A DNA stretch of 64,000 bases from CAVPCY01 sp963770765 (GCA_963770765.1 CAVYQS010000005.1:248001-312000); one strand, 5' to 3'. Positions 34,281 to 44,845 are shown, counted from the first letter of the stretch. The notes: generated by a model not told the origin, from the sequence alone. Made by a program: numbers and translations.

Positions 34281-35177
34281 ATGCCGGATCGTCATCGGCG
34301 AAGGATCGGCATACATCTCGCGTGGTTGCTGTCGGTGGCCATCGCGTGGGTCTTCGCCACCACCTTGATCCTTGTCACGGGCGACCTAGCTTCGTTGTGG
34401 CCTCTGTATATCGTGCCGATCGTGATCGCATCGCTTGCCTATCACGTGAGCGGTGCCGTTCTGAGCGTCGCCCTCACGGCAGCGATCGTCGCGCTGCTCG
34501 CCTACAGCGGCGCGTATCGCACACCACCACTCCTTGCGCTTCTCGCCGGGCTCGTGGCATACGCGATATCCGGCATCGTCATCGGCGTGCAAGCGCGGCG
34601 ACACCACGTGCAAAGCGAGATGCTCGAATTGGATTCGACGCGCGATGCGGTGACCGGAGTATGGAGAGCCGACCGGATCGAGCAGCGACTGGCCGAGGAA
34701 GTGCGCCGCAGCGGGCGCTACCACGCCAGCTGCGCGTGTGTACTGATCGATGTCCCCGGCTTCGCGGAGTTCCGTCGCACGTTCGGCCGCATCAAGACCG
34801 ACCTCCTGCTCGAGCGCCTCGCCGACCTGTTGCGCCTGACCTTGCGCGACACCGACTCGGTCGGCCGTCACGGCACGACGGGCTTCACGATCATCCTGCC
34901 ATCCACTGACGAGGAGTACGCCTCCCTTGTCGCGGCGCGCATCGCTGAGGCCGTCACGGCCACGGAGTTCGAAGGGGACGCACTCGAACCCACCACACAC
35001 GTCCCCGTCGCTGTCGCGTTCGCCACCTACCCGCGCGACGCAGCGAGCGCGGCGGAGCTGCTGTCAGTCGCCGAGGCGCGCCTGGGGATGATTCGCACGA
35101 CCGTCTCCGAGAAGGCAGCCGACGGTGAGCTTCTTGGCACCACGCAAGCGGTACGAGCAACGGGGACGACGCCATGA
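34281..35177 (+). CDS. Membrane GGDEF-like protein with degenerate active site
   Basis: 298 residues. Four or so N-terminal helices (about 8-120), then a GGDEF-fold domain (about 130-280: DAVTGVWRADRIEQRL, VLIDVPGFAEFRRTFG). The place of the GGDEF motif reads GRHGTTGF, and the usual DxDxFK metal motif reads DVPGFAEF, so diguanylate cyclase activity is unlikely; it may bind c-di-GMP or act as a scaffold. ATG 34281 follows TGGAG. Its stop overlaps mrpE (ATGA), coupling it to the antiporter operon. Confidence 0.8.
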   Translation: MPDRHRRRIGIHLAWLLSVAIAWVFATTLILVTGDLASLWPLYIVPIVIASLAYHVSGAVLSVALTAAIVALLAYSGAYRTPPLLALLAGLVAYAISGIVIGVQARRHHVQSEMLELDSTRDAVTGVWRADRIEQRLAEEVRRSGRYHASCACVLIDVPGFAEFRRTFGRIKTDLLLERLADLLRLTLRDTDSVGRHGTTGFTIILPSTDEEYASLVAARIAEAVTATEFEGDALEPTTHVPVAVAFATYPRDAASAAELLSVAEARLGMIRTTVSEKAADGELLGTTQAVRATGTTP

Positions 35178-35647
35178 AGGTGCTGAGGGCGGCCCTACCG
35201 CTGTTCCTGTTCTGGCTGGCGATCACGGGGTCGACTCAGCCTGCGGATCTCGCCATCGGTGCCGCGCTCTGTGTACTTCTCGGCTGGTGGTCGTCCGCGT
35301 TTCTGTGGCCCGAGGATGCCCCCGTTCTCACTGCGCGCCAGACCGGACGCTTCCTTATCTACCTCCTCCATCTGGTGGTGAGCATCGTGCAGGCGGCCAT
35401 CCAGGTCGCCGAAGTCGTGCTCGACCCCCGGATGCCGATTCAACCCGTGCTGATCAGTCACCGCACCTCGTTCAAACGGGACATCTCACGGATCGCATTC
35501 GCGAACTCGATCACGCTGACGCCGGGCACCCTCACCGTCGACATCGACGGCGACACCTTCCTGGTCCATTGCCTGGCCGAGCGGTTCGCGGACGAGATAG
35601 CGAGCGGGGAACTGGAGCGAAGGATCTCCCGGGCATTCGAGGAGTGA
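35174..35647 (+). CDS. mrpE: Na+/H+ antiporter subunit E
   Basis: MrpE/MnhE of 157 residues. Helices at about 8-40 and 58-78, then a soluble domain with the conserved FANSITLTPGTLTVDIDGD, the family signature. First subunit of the antiporter operon; overlaps the GGDEF-like gene by 4 bases. In this operon order (E first) it resembles group-2 Mrp/Mbh modules. Confidence 0.93.
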   Translation: MKVLRAALPLFLFWLAITGSTQPADLAIGAALCVLLGWWSSAFLWPEDAPVLTARQTGRFLIYLLHLVVSIVQAAIQVAEVVLDPRMPIQPVLISHRTSFKRDISRIAFANSITLTPGTLTVDIDGDTFLVHCLAERFADEIASGELERRISRAFEE

Positions 35648-35653
35648 GCGGCC

Positions 35654-35929
35654 ATGGACGCGTTGCTGTGGGGCGTTGCCATATTCCTGCTCGTCAATGC
35701 GTTGGCCTGCCTGTACCGCGCATACCAGGGTCCCACGGTCGTGGATCGCATCCTCGCCATCAACATCGTGGTGACGAAGACCCTCGTCGTCCTGGTGGTG
35801 CTGGCGCTGTTGTTCGAGCGGAGCTTCCTCCTGGACGTCGCCCTCGTCTACGGGCTGCTGAACTTCGTGCTGACCATCACGGCCAGCCGGTTCCTGGAGA
35901 CCGGCCAGCTCGAAGGTGACTGGTCATGA
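35654..35929 (+). CDS. mrpF: Na+/H+ antiporter subunit F
   Basis: MrpF of 91 residues with three helices and the family segment GPTVVDRILAINIVVTKTL. Spaced 6 bases from mrpE; overlaps mrpG by 4. Confidence 0.92.
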   Translation: MDALLWGVAIFLLVNALACLYRAYQGPTVVDRILAINIVVTKTLVVLVVLALLFERSFLLDVALVYGLLNFVLTITASRFLETGQLEGDWS

Positions 35930-36258
35930 GCGCGCTTGATGCGACCTCGGCAGCGTTGACCGTCGTGTTCGCGGGCATCGGGGCGATCTTCTTCCTTGTC
36001 GGCACGCTCGGGCTCCTGCGCCTGCCCGACTTCTTCTGCCGCACGCACGCCGCCACCAAGTGCGACACGGTGGGTGCGGGCTCGCTGCTCGTGGCCCTCG
36101 CGATCCTCAACGGCTCGGATCCGTCGACGTGGAAGATCGCGGTGCTTGCCGTGCTGGTGCTGATCTTCAGCCCGACGTCGGGACATGCCCTGGCGCGCGC
36201 GGCACATCGAACCGGGCTCACCCCCTGGCATCCGAGTGAGGAAGGTGATCGTCAGTGA
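35926..36258 (+). CDS. mrpG: Na+/H+ antiporter subunit G
   Basis: MrpG of 110 residues with three helices; GTLGLLRLPDFFCRTHAATK and the later FSPTSGHALARAAH are family hallmarks. Overlaps neighbours by 4 bases on both sides. Confidence 0.93.
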   Translation: MSALDATSAALTVVFAGIGAIFFLVGTLGLLRLPDFFCRTHAATKCDTVGAGSLLVALAILNGSDPSTWKIAVLAVLVLIFSPTSGHALARAAHRTGLTPWHPSEEGDRQ

Positions 36259-36497
36259 GTGCCACTTTCGATGTGCTGCTGCTCGTGCTGCTCGTCGTCA
36301 TCGCGCTCGCCGTGGCTCGCACCAAGGACCTTCTGGCCGCCGCCATCATCTTCTCGGCCTACAGCCTCGTGCTGTGCCTGCTGTGGCAGCTCAGAGGAGC
36401 ACCCGACGTCGCGATGACCGAGGCTGCTGTCGGCGCGGGGATCACCACCGTGCTGTTCCTCGTCGCCATAAGCAAGACGGTGAGGCGAGAGAAGTGA
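36255..36497 (+). CDS. DUF4040 / MbhD-like antiporter subunit
   Basis: 80-residue two- to three-helix subunit (ARTKDLLAAAIIFSAYSLVL, GAPDVAMTEAAVGAG), corresponding to the DUF4040 region that in classical Mrp is fused to MrpA. Stand-alone here, as in Mbh-type modules. Overlaps the neighbouring genes by 4 bases. Confidence 0.88.
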   Translation: MSATFDVLLLVLLVVIALAVARTKDLLAAAIIFSAYSLVLCLLWQLRGAPDVAMTEAAVGAGITTVLFLVAISKTVRREK

Positions 36498-37210
36498 AGA
36501 AGGCACTCGTCGCAGCGCTGCTCATCATCGCGGCCATCCCGCTGCTCATCGCAGTCTCGGCCCTGCCCCCTCACGGCGACCCGAACACCCCGGTGCAGAC
36601 GAGGGTGTCAGCTCGCTACCTCGAGGCCGGGGTCGAGGAAGCGGGGGCGGAGAACATCGTCACCGGCGTCATCCTCAACTATCGCGGGTTGGACACCGCA
36701 GGCGAAGTCAGTGTCATCTTCACGTCACTGGCGGCCGGCCTGGCGGTTCTGATCCCGGTCGCGCGATCTCGCTCCAAACGCGGCGCCGATGCCAAGGCGA
36801 CGCCCGCGAGTCCCGTGGTGCACTTCATCGTCCGGCTCGCCGCACCCTTCATCGCGCTCTTCGCGGTCTACGTGATCTTGAACGGGCACGTTTCTCCCGG
36901 CGGGGGCTTCCAGGGAGGCGCGATCCTCGGCGGACTGTTCATCGCGCTGTCGGTGGTTGTGGGTGCCGAGAAGATGCGCGCCCTGCTCCCCGAGAAGCTC
37001 GCCCCCTGGCTCCATGTCGCCGCCCCCGTCACCTTCGCTTGTGTGGGATTCGTCGGCATCGCGTTGACCGGCGTCTTCCTCGGCTATCCCCGAGACGAGG
37101 CGCTGCATGCCGCGCGTCAGGCGATGCTCCTTGCGCTCGAGATCGGCATCGGGATCGGGGGAGCCGCGATCTTCGCGACCCTGTTCACCGAGATGGAGGC
37201 GCAGCCGTGA
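36494..37210 (+). CDS. mrpB: MbhE/MnhB-like antiporter subunit B
   Basis: 238 residues: an MbhE-like N-terminal part with one helix and NIVTGVILNYRGLDTAGE, then the MnhB domain of four helices with LNGHVSPGGGFQGGAILG, the MrpB signature. GTG start in GTGA overlap with the DUF4040 gene. The open frame further upstream is a shadow. Confidence 0.9.
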   Translation: MKKALVAALLIIAAIPLLIAVSALPPHGDPNTPVQTRVSARYLEAGVEEAGAENIVTGVILNYRGLDTAGEVSVIFTSLAAGLAVLIPVARSRSKRGADAKATPASPVVHFIVRLAAPFIALFAVYVILNGHVSPGGGFQGGAILGGLFIALSVVVGAEKMRALLPEKLAPWLHVAAPVTFACVGFVGIALTGVFLGYPRDEALHAARQAMLLALEIGIGIGGAAIFATLFTEMEAQP

Positions 37211-37563
37211 TGCTGTCCGCCCTCTGGAACAACATCGACTACGCGGTGCCGGTGGTGCTCTTCCTCATCGGCCTCTACATCATCATCGCCAAGAACAACC
37301 TCATCAAGAAGTTCCTCGGTCTCAACATCATGGAGACGGCGGTCTTCTCCTTCATCATCGCGCTGGGCGTCGTCGACGGTGGATCGGCGCCGATCATGGG
37401 GCCTCACGCCTCACCCCCGTACGCGAGTCCTTTGCCGCAGGCCCTCATCCTCACCGGCATCGTCGTGGCGGTGTCGACCACCGCACTCGCGCTCAGCCTG
37501 ATCATTCGCATCTACCGCCAGCACGGCACCATCGAAGCCGACGAGCTCAGGGAGATGGAGTAG
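37210..37563 (+). CDS. mrpC: Na+/H+ antiporter subunit C (NuoK-like)
   Basis: 117-residue three-helix subunit: IGLYIIIAKNNLIKKFLGLN is the NuoK/MrpC signature, followed by DPLPQALILTGIVV-like ASPLPQALILTGIVVAVS. ATG shares a base with the mrpB stop (TGATG); GTG 37207 is also possible. GGAGG lies upstream within mrpB. Confidence 0.92.
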   Translation: MLSALWNNIDYAVPVVLFLIGLYIIIAKNNLIKKFLGLNIMETAVFSFIIALGVVDGGSAPIMGPHASPPYASPLPQALILTGIVVAVSTTALALSLIIRIYRQHGTIEADELREME

Positions 37564-39060
37564 GTGGCCACCTGGCCCCACTGGTTGCCCCTGGTCATCG
37601 TGATCCCGCTGGTGGGCGGGGTGCTGACGCCAGCGCTTTCGGTGAGCTCGCGGCACGTCGCCAAGTGGTGGGCGCTCGCCGTGATGACCGTGACCTCGTT
37701 CGCGGCCTACCAACTGGTGGCGCGAGTGGCCTCGGAGGGCCCCTTCTCATATGACGCCGGCGGCTGGGAGCCCCCGTACGGCATCGAGCTGCGCTTCGAC
37801 GAGTTCGGCGCAGTCGTCGCGATCATCTGTCTGATCGGCTGGTTCGCAGTGCTCTACTCCTTCCGCTACGCCGAGTGGCTGCACGGATTGGCCAAGGAGC
37901 GCATCCCCTACTACTACGCGCTGCTGCTCCTGAACATGGCCGGACTCATCGGCTTCTCGGTCACCGGCGACCTGTTCAACCTCTTCGTGTTCCTCGAGAT
38001 AATCTCGCTGTCCGGCTACGCGCTCGTAGCGGTGAGTGGTGAGCAAAGCGCAGCGATGGCCGCGTTCAAGTACCTGCTCATGGGCGCGATCTCGTCGCTC
38101 CTGATCCTGTTCTCCATCGGCATGCTGCTCGCACTCACCGGCCGCTGAACATGGCGGATGTAGCCGCGCAACTTGCGGGAGACACTGCGCGCGCTCCGGT
38201 CGTCCTTGCACTCGGCGCCATGATGGTCGGGTTCATGGTCAAGGCGGCTCTGTTCCCGGTCCACATCTGGCTTCCGGACGCGCACGCGATCGCGCCCTCT
38301 CCGATAAGCGCCGTGCTCTCCGGGCTTGTCGTCAAGGTCGGCATCATCGGCATGCTGCGTGGCTACCAGATCTTCTATGCAGCGCAGACGGTCGACCTGG
38401 CCGTGCTCAACGAAGTGCTCGTGTGGCTTGGCGCGATCTCGATCCTGGTGGGGGCGTTCTTCGCCATCTTCCAAGAAGACATCAAACTGATGCTCGCCTA
38501 CTCGACGATCTCGAACATCGGCTACATCGTCATGGGACTCGGGCTCGCCAATCGCCTACGGCGTGATCGGCGGCGCGGTGCACGTGTTCAACCACGCGCT
38601 CATCAAGTCGACGTTGTTCCTGGCGGCCGGCGCGTTGATCTATCGGACGGGTCATCGCAACTTGCACGATCTGCGCGGGGCGGGCCGCACCATGCCGCTC
38701 ACGAGTCTGGCGATCGCCATCGGCGCCATCTCGATCGTGGGCATCCCTCCCACCGCCGGCTTCTTGTGCAAGTGGTACATCGCGCTCGGTGCGTTCGAGG
38801 CTCAGCAGGCCTTCTTCGGTTTCGTGCTCATATTCGGGGCGTTGTTCATCTTCATCTACTACATCCGGATGGTGAACGCGCTCTACTTCCAGAAGCCCAC
38901 GAACGACGCCGTGGCGAAGGCGACCGACCCGCCACTCTCGATGCTGGTACCCATCCTCGTTCTCGCGGCCCTGTGTCTCGTCATGGGTCTTCTCGGTCGC
39001 ATCCCGATCAGCTTCATCGAGCCGGCGGCGCTCAGGTTGCTCGCGCCTCTGGGGGGCTGA
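37564..39060 (+). CDS. mrpD: NuoN/MrpD-like antiporter subunit, two frameshifts
   Basis: Proton-conducting membrane subunit of about 498 residues when repaired. Three frames carry successive parts. Frame 1 (37564-38142) ends LLALTG and meets a false stop; one base is missing at 38142/38143, where LALTGTLNMADVA is expected. Frame 2 (to about 38545) contains the lysine-containing VHIWLPDAHAIAPSPISA and MLAYSTISNIGYIV. Another base is missing between about 38545 and 38551. Frame 3 continues PIAYGVIGGAVHVFNHA and ends at 39060. GTG start directly after mrpC. As it stands no full-length protein would be made. Confidence 0.82.
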
Positions 39061-39061
39061 C

Positions 39062-40538
39062 ATGGACGTAGTCGATATCCGGGTGGTGCTCGCGCCGGCT
39101 ATCTCCCTGGCCTGCGCCGGGCTCGTCTTCGCCTCCGGCCGTCACATCTTCTGGCGTCGCTTCTGGAGTCTGAGCGCGGCTGTCATCAAGTTCGGCGTGG
39201 TCCTCTCCATGCTGCCGGGGACCCTCGCCGGCGTGGTCTATGTCTACGATTTCGTCGAGTTCACTCCCGGCATCGGTATCGCGTTTCGGGCCGACGCGCT
39301 CGGCATGTTCTTCTCGCTCGTGTCCTCCACGCTGTGGATCCTCACGACGATCTATGCGATCGGCTACATGAAGGGCGAACACAACCGCATGAGGTTCTTC
39401 GGCTTCTTCGCCTTGTGCGTATCGACCACGGTCGGAATCTCGTTCGCCGAGAACATGCTCACGCTCTTCCTCTTCTACGAGATGCTGACCATCTGCACGT
39501 ATCCGCTGGTGATCCATGACGAGACGCCCCAGGCCTTCCGAGCAGGGCGCAAGTACCTCGCCTACACGCTTATCGGTGGCGCGTGCGTTCTCATCGCCTC
39601 GGTCATCACCTACAGCGCCGTGGGGACGCTGTCGTTCTCGCAACCGGGAATCCTGAGCCGCGATGTCGGTTGGGGAACGCTGCTTCTGATCTTCGGGCTG
39701 TTCATCGGCGGTTTCGGCGTCAAGGCCGCGATCATGCCGCTTCACGGGTGGCTTCCCAGCGCGATGGTCGCACCGACTCCGGTGAGCGCACTGCTGCATG
39801 CGGTGGCGGTCGTCAAGGCGGGCGCGTTCGGCATCCTGCGCGTGATCTACTGCATCTTCGGCGTCGAGCTGCTGCGGGATCTGGGCTTCACCGTCCCGCT
39901 GGCATGGCTGGCGGCGTTCACGATCATCGCTGCTTCGCTCCTTGCGCTCGCCCAGGACAACGCTCAAGCGGAGGCTTGCCTACTCGACGATCAGCCAGCT
40001 CTCCTACATCGTGCTCGGCGCCTCGCTGCTCACCCCGTTCGCCGCCACGGCCGCGATCGTTCACATCGCCAACCAGGCGTTTCCCAAGATCACGATGTTC
40101 TTCGTGGCCGGCGCCATCCAGCGACGGACCGGGAAGACCGAGATCAGCCAGCTCGCCGGCATCGGTCACCAGATGCCCTACACGATGGGGGCGTTCACGG
40201 TGGCCGCCCTCAGCTTCATCGGGCTGCCCCTGTTCGCCGGCTTCATCACCAAGTGGTACCTGTCGCTGGGGGCCCTTCAGGCGGACGCATGGTGGTTCGT
40301 GCTGGTGATGGTCGTCTCGTCGCTGCTCAATGCGAGCTACTGGCTGCCCATCATCCACACGGCCTACTTCAAGGAACCTGAAGGTCAGGACACCCACGCC
40401 GGTCACGCGCCGTGGATACTGCTCGCGCCGATCCTGATCTGCGCGGCCTACGTGATCTTGCTCGGAACGACCGCTGAGGTGCCCGGCATGCCGTTCTCGC
40501 TCGCCGAGGCCGCCGTGCACTTCGTCTTCGGGATGTAG
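39062..40538 (+). CDS. NuoM/MrpD-like antiporter subunit, one frameshift
   Basis: About 492 residues with fourteen or so helices when repaired. The first frame includes LLHAVAVVKAGAFGILR and the Lys/His-bearing IMPLHGWLPSAMVAPTPVS. At 39959-39965 the text AACGCTC replaces the expected AACCTC: an extra G at 39962 changes ALAQDNLKRRLAYSTISQ into a nonsense tail. From there the second frame runs intact to TAG at 40538. ATG 39062 is one base after the previous stop. Confidence 0.85.
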
Positions 40539-40549
40539 GAGGGATCGCA

Positions 40550-42097
40550 GTGGAGACCTCGCTGGTCACCTCGGTGGTGCCGCTGCTCGCGGTACTGCTA
40601 CCGTTGCTCGCAGCGGTGCTAGTCGGTACCGCTAGGACGCATCTCCGAGCGTGCGCGGACGACGGTGCTGGCAATCGCATGCGCGGTCGAGACGGTGCTC
40701 GCGCTCTCGCTCATCCCCGGTGTTCTCGGCGGTTCGGTCTACGAGCTCTACTTGCTCAAGCTCACGCCGGTCGTGTGGATGCACCTCCGTGTCGACGCGC
40801 TGGGTGCGCTGTTCGGTGCTACGGCCGTCGGTGCTGTGGCTGCTGGCGCTCGTCTACTCGGCGGGCTACATGGCCGACGGGCACAAGCTGGGTCGCTACT
40901 ACGCCTTCTTCATGCTGTGTCTGGGCTGGACGATGGGCGTGGCGTACGCGGGCAACCTGCTCACGTTCCTGATCTTCTACGAGCTGTTCTCGATCATGAC
41001 CTATCCGCTCGTGGTCCATGAGGAGACACCTGCGGCCATGGCTGCAGGGTTGAAGTACATCATCTACATCCTGATAGGCGGCAGCTTCGTGCTGCTGGGC
41101 GTCGTTGCGACGTTCTTCCTCGCCGGCGAGCAGACGCTCACGGTCGGCGGACTGCTCGATTCCGGGATGGACCGCATGACGCTGCTCGTCATCTTCTGGT
41201 GCTTCATGGTCGGATTCGGCGTGAAGGCCGCGATCGTGCCGTTGCACGGGTGGGTGCCTGACGCGCACCCCGCCGCACCCGCGCCATTCTCGGCGGTACT
41301 CTCGGGCGTGATGGTTGCGGCGGGCGCCTTCGGCATCACCCGGGTGTTCCACTACGTCTTCGGTGTCGAGCTGATCGCCGAACTGGGCGTGGCCCCGCTG
41401 CTGGCAGCGCTGGCGTCTGTGACGGTGATCTTCGCGGCGATCCTGGCGGTCAACCAAGACAACCTGAAGCGGCGGCTCGCCTACTCGACGATCAGCCAGA
41501 TGGGCTACGTCACGCTGGGCATCGCGCTGCTCGGCGAGCAGGCTGTCACCGGTTCGCTCGTGCACATCACCAACCACGCGTTCATGAAGGGCACCTTGTT
41601 CCTGTGCGCCGGCCTGCTCATCAAGCGGGCGGGCATCCACAACGTGAGCGAGATGGCCGGGGTCGCGAAGCGCCTGCCGGTCACGATGGCCGCCTTCGCT
41701 GTCGCAACGCTCGGCATGATCGGCGTGCCTCCGCTGGCGGGCTTCGTCAGCAAGTGGTACCTCGGCTTGGGCATGCTGGAGGTCGATGAGCCGCTCTACC
41801 TCATCGTGCTGCTCGGCGGGCGCGCTCATGGCCGCCGTCTACCTGCTGCCCATCGTCTACGTCGCCTACTTCAAGGAACCCGCCGAGGATGACGCGCCTG
41901 TCGCCGGGCCCGACGTCTCGCCTGCCGCCCACGAACCAGCCGGATCCGTTTCGCCTGCCGGCCGAGAGGCCCCGTACTCGATGCTCGTGCCCACGGTGAT
42001 CGCGGCAGCGCTGGTCGTGATCCTCGGGTTGGCTGCCGCGGTGCCCGGGCTGCCCCTGTCGCTCGCCCAGATGGCTGCCAAGGCGTTCTTCCAGTGA
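40550..42097 (+). CDS. NuoM/MrpD-like antiporter subunit, three frameshifts
   Basis: About 515 residues when repaired. GTG 40550 begins VVPLLAVLLPLLAAVLVG. Extra bases appear near 40632-40634 (then GRISERARTTVLAIACAVET), near 40822-40827 (then SVLWLLALVYSAGYMADGH) and in GGGC at 41818-41821 (then ALMAAVYLLPIVYVAYFKEP). Core motifs IVPLHGWVPDAHPAAPAPFS and LKRRLAYSTISQMGYV lie in the long middle frame. Stop at 42097. Third NuoL/M/N-like subunit of the operon. Confidence 0.82.
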
Positions 42098-42150
42098 GGA
42101 GGTGAGGTTCTACGGAGCACGGGCTCCACATCGCCTACCACCCTCTGCCG

Positions 42151-44845
42151 GTGCTGCTGGTTCTCTGGCCGCTGGCCTGCGCGCTGCTGGTGACCCCGCT
42201 CGGCCGGTGGCGCGAGGACGTCCGCAACGGCTTCGTGCTGTTCGCCACCGGTGTCACGCTGCTGGGCGCCGCCGCGCTCGTCCCCCTGGTGGCTGCTGAG
42301 CACGTGATCGGCGCGACCATGCCGCTCATGATCGGCGAGCTCGTCTTCGCCGTCGATTCGTACGGGATGCTGTTCGCACTGTTCACCGGGTTCCTGTGGT
42401 TCGCCGCCACCCTCTACTCGCTCGACTACCTCAAGCATGAGATGAAGCGAGACCGCTTCCACACCGCGAGCCTGGTGGTGCTCTCGGCCATGCTCGGCGT
42501 GGTGCTCGCGGGCGATCTGATCACCCTCTACCTCTTCTTCGAGGTGCTCGGGATCACCGCGTTCCTGCTCGTCATACACACCGAGACCGACCAGGCGAAG
42601 GTCGCGGCGATCAAGTACTTCTGGATGACGGTCATCGGCGGGTTCGTACTCATCGGCGGCATCTTCCTCACCTATGCCATCGGCGGTCACGGTGCGCTGC
42701 TGCCATTGCCGCTCGAAGAGGCCACCGAGACGCTGAAGTGGGTGACGTTCGGCCTGCTCGTGCTCGGCTTCGGGGTGAAGGCGGGCATGCTTCCCGTTCA
42801 CGTGTGGCTGCCCGATGCCCACCCGGTGGCGCCCTCACCTGCCAGCGCGCTTCTGTCCGGCGTGATGATCAAGGCCGGCGCGTACGGCATCTTCCGTACC
42901 GCGACCGCGCTGTTCCGTCCCCCGATCGCCGCGCAGGCCGAAGAGGCGCTGTGGCACGCCACCGCCGACTTCGGACTCGTGATCCTGTGGATCGGCATCG
43001 CCACCATGTTCATCGGCGTGGTCATGGCACTCGGCCAGAGCAACGCCAAGCGTATGCTCGCCTATCACTCGGTCAGCCAGATGGGCTTCATCCTGGTCGG
43101 GCATCGGGGCAGCCGCGTACCTCGGCACGCACGGTGCGATGGGAATCGCAGGCGGGCTCTATCACGTGGTGAACCACGCGCTGTTCAAAGGCGCGCTCTT
43201 CCTCGGAGTGGGCGCGGTGGCGTTTCGCACCGGCGAGCTCGACATGTACAAGCTCGGCGGATTGTGGCGCAAGATGCCGCTCACCTTCGTCCTCATGCTG
43301 ATCGCGGCGTTCGGCATAACCGGCGTACCGCTCTTCAACGGCTTCGTGAGCAAGTGCCTCATCCACCACGCGCTCGTCGAGGCCTACGAGTTCGGCCACC
43401 TCGCGTCCCTGGATTTCGCCGAGAAGATCTTCATGGTGACGTGCGGGGGCACGGCGTGCTCGTTCATCAAGCTCATCGGCTTCGTCTTCCTCGGCACCGC
43501 CAAGCGGGAGTACGGACCCGAAGTGAAGGACGCCCCGCCGAGGATGCTCGTGGCGATGGGCATGCTGGCAGTTGCCATCACCGTGCTCGGTGTGCGGCCG
43601 GACCTGCTTCTCAAGGGAGTCTTCATCCCCGGCCTGCATACGTGGGGGCTGCACGGCGACTTGCTGGAGCACTATCTGGAGGTCCAGTTCCTGAGTCCCG
43701 CCGACCTGATGTCGGTGGTCGTCACATTCGCCATCGGGGTGACGATCTTCGCGGCCGGTATGAGGTTCGGGCTCTTCCACATGCATGCACCGGCATGGTT
43801 CGGTGTCAACTTCTGGTACCTCGCGGGAGCTCGCGGGTTCGTGCGCGGCTGCGGCGCCATCCAGAGCGGCTACGAGGGTTACCTGAAGCGGCTACCGCAG
43901 GTGGTCCGCCCGGCGTTCTTCGCCACTGTCGGGCACGTGACCAGTGGCTATCAGGAGTCGACGGATTCGGTCGTACGCGTGTGGCGAAACGTCCGGGGGC
44001 ACGTTGGTCGTGCCTGGCATCGCTCGGAACGTCGCTGGCACCGCTTGGGCGCTGGTCTTGCGACTCGCTCTCCGGAGCTGCGCGGTGAACGCTTCGTCCG
44101 GAGCGCCGCGTTCACGCTGGCTTGCGAGCGGCAGGAGTGCGTGCGTGGTGCCGTGGACACGGCCCTCGACTGGCTGCGCAAGGAGGAAGAGAACGGCGAC
44201 GCGATCCGCTCCACCCTCCTCGCGCATGTCCGAGACATCGCCACCTACATGGCCGAGCAGCTGGCCGCGCATCGCTCAGAGGTACTCGAGGATCTCGCGC
44301 GGCGAAACGAGGTCGACGACATCAGCGAGTGCTTCGAGTCGGTCGTTGTCGAGGCCCGAAGCGCCTGCGATCTCGTTTCTGCGCTCGCGCTCGAACTGGG
44401 CAGGCGGAGAGCGGTCGGAGAAGACGTTTCGGACGAGCTGGCCATCGCGACCAGCGGACTGTTGAGGGAAGAGCAGTTCGCGACCCGTCTGCGCACGGCG
44501 GCCGCATCGCCGCGTCCTCCGGCGGGTGCCGAGCCGCGAGTGACGCGGGCACGCGAAGTCAGGGGCGTCAGCGAACACTCGTCCGGAGCGTCTGCCGCCA
44601 AAGGGCACGCGATGGGCATGAGCAGGGTCGAGCTTGCCGCCGGGTGGGTCGCCGACGTGGTGCGCATACTGGCCGAGGCCTCGACCCATGAACATGCGGA
44701 GCTGTTCTCGACGCGCGTCGATGCCGCCACCGTCATCGCCACGCGCGCTCGCATCCAGCGCTATGCGCGCGACATGAGCTTCAACGTGGCGGTCATCGTG
44801 ATGCTGCTGCTCATCTTGATCGCCGCGATCGCGGCGGGGCTGTAG
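42151..44845 (+). CDS. NuoL/MrpA-like antiporter subunit with long helical tail, one frameshift
   Basis: About 898 residues from GTG 42151 when repaired; an extra G in GGG at 43099-43101 changes LVGIGAAAYLGTHGAMG into a false frame, and the second frame runs from there to 44845. Motifs: MLPVHVWLPDAHPVAPSPAS and RMLAYHSVSQMGFIL. The frame is open upstream to 42106 and encodes plausible EHGLHIAYHPLP, but the only position matching the ribosome site GGAGGTGAGG is ACG at 42112. After the antiporter part (about 43,800) comes a charged, helix-rich tail of about 345 residues ending in a single TM helix (MSFNVAVIVMLLLILIAAIA). Confidence 0.82.

Noticed and set aside
38151..38550. The pieces of the antiporter subunits as separate short genes
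   Set aside because: No ribosome sites at the internal starts, and each piece continues the same protein exactly where the previous frame breaks.
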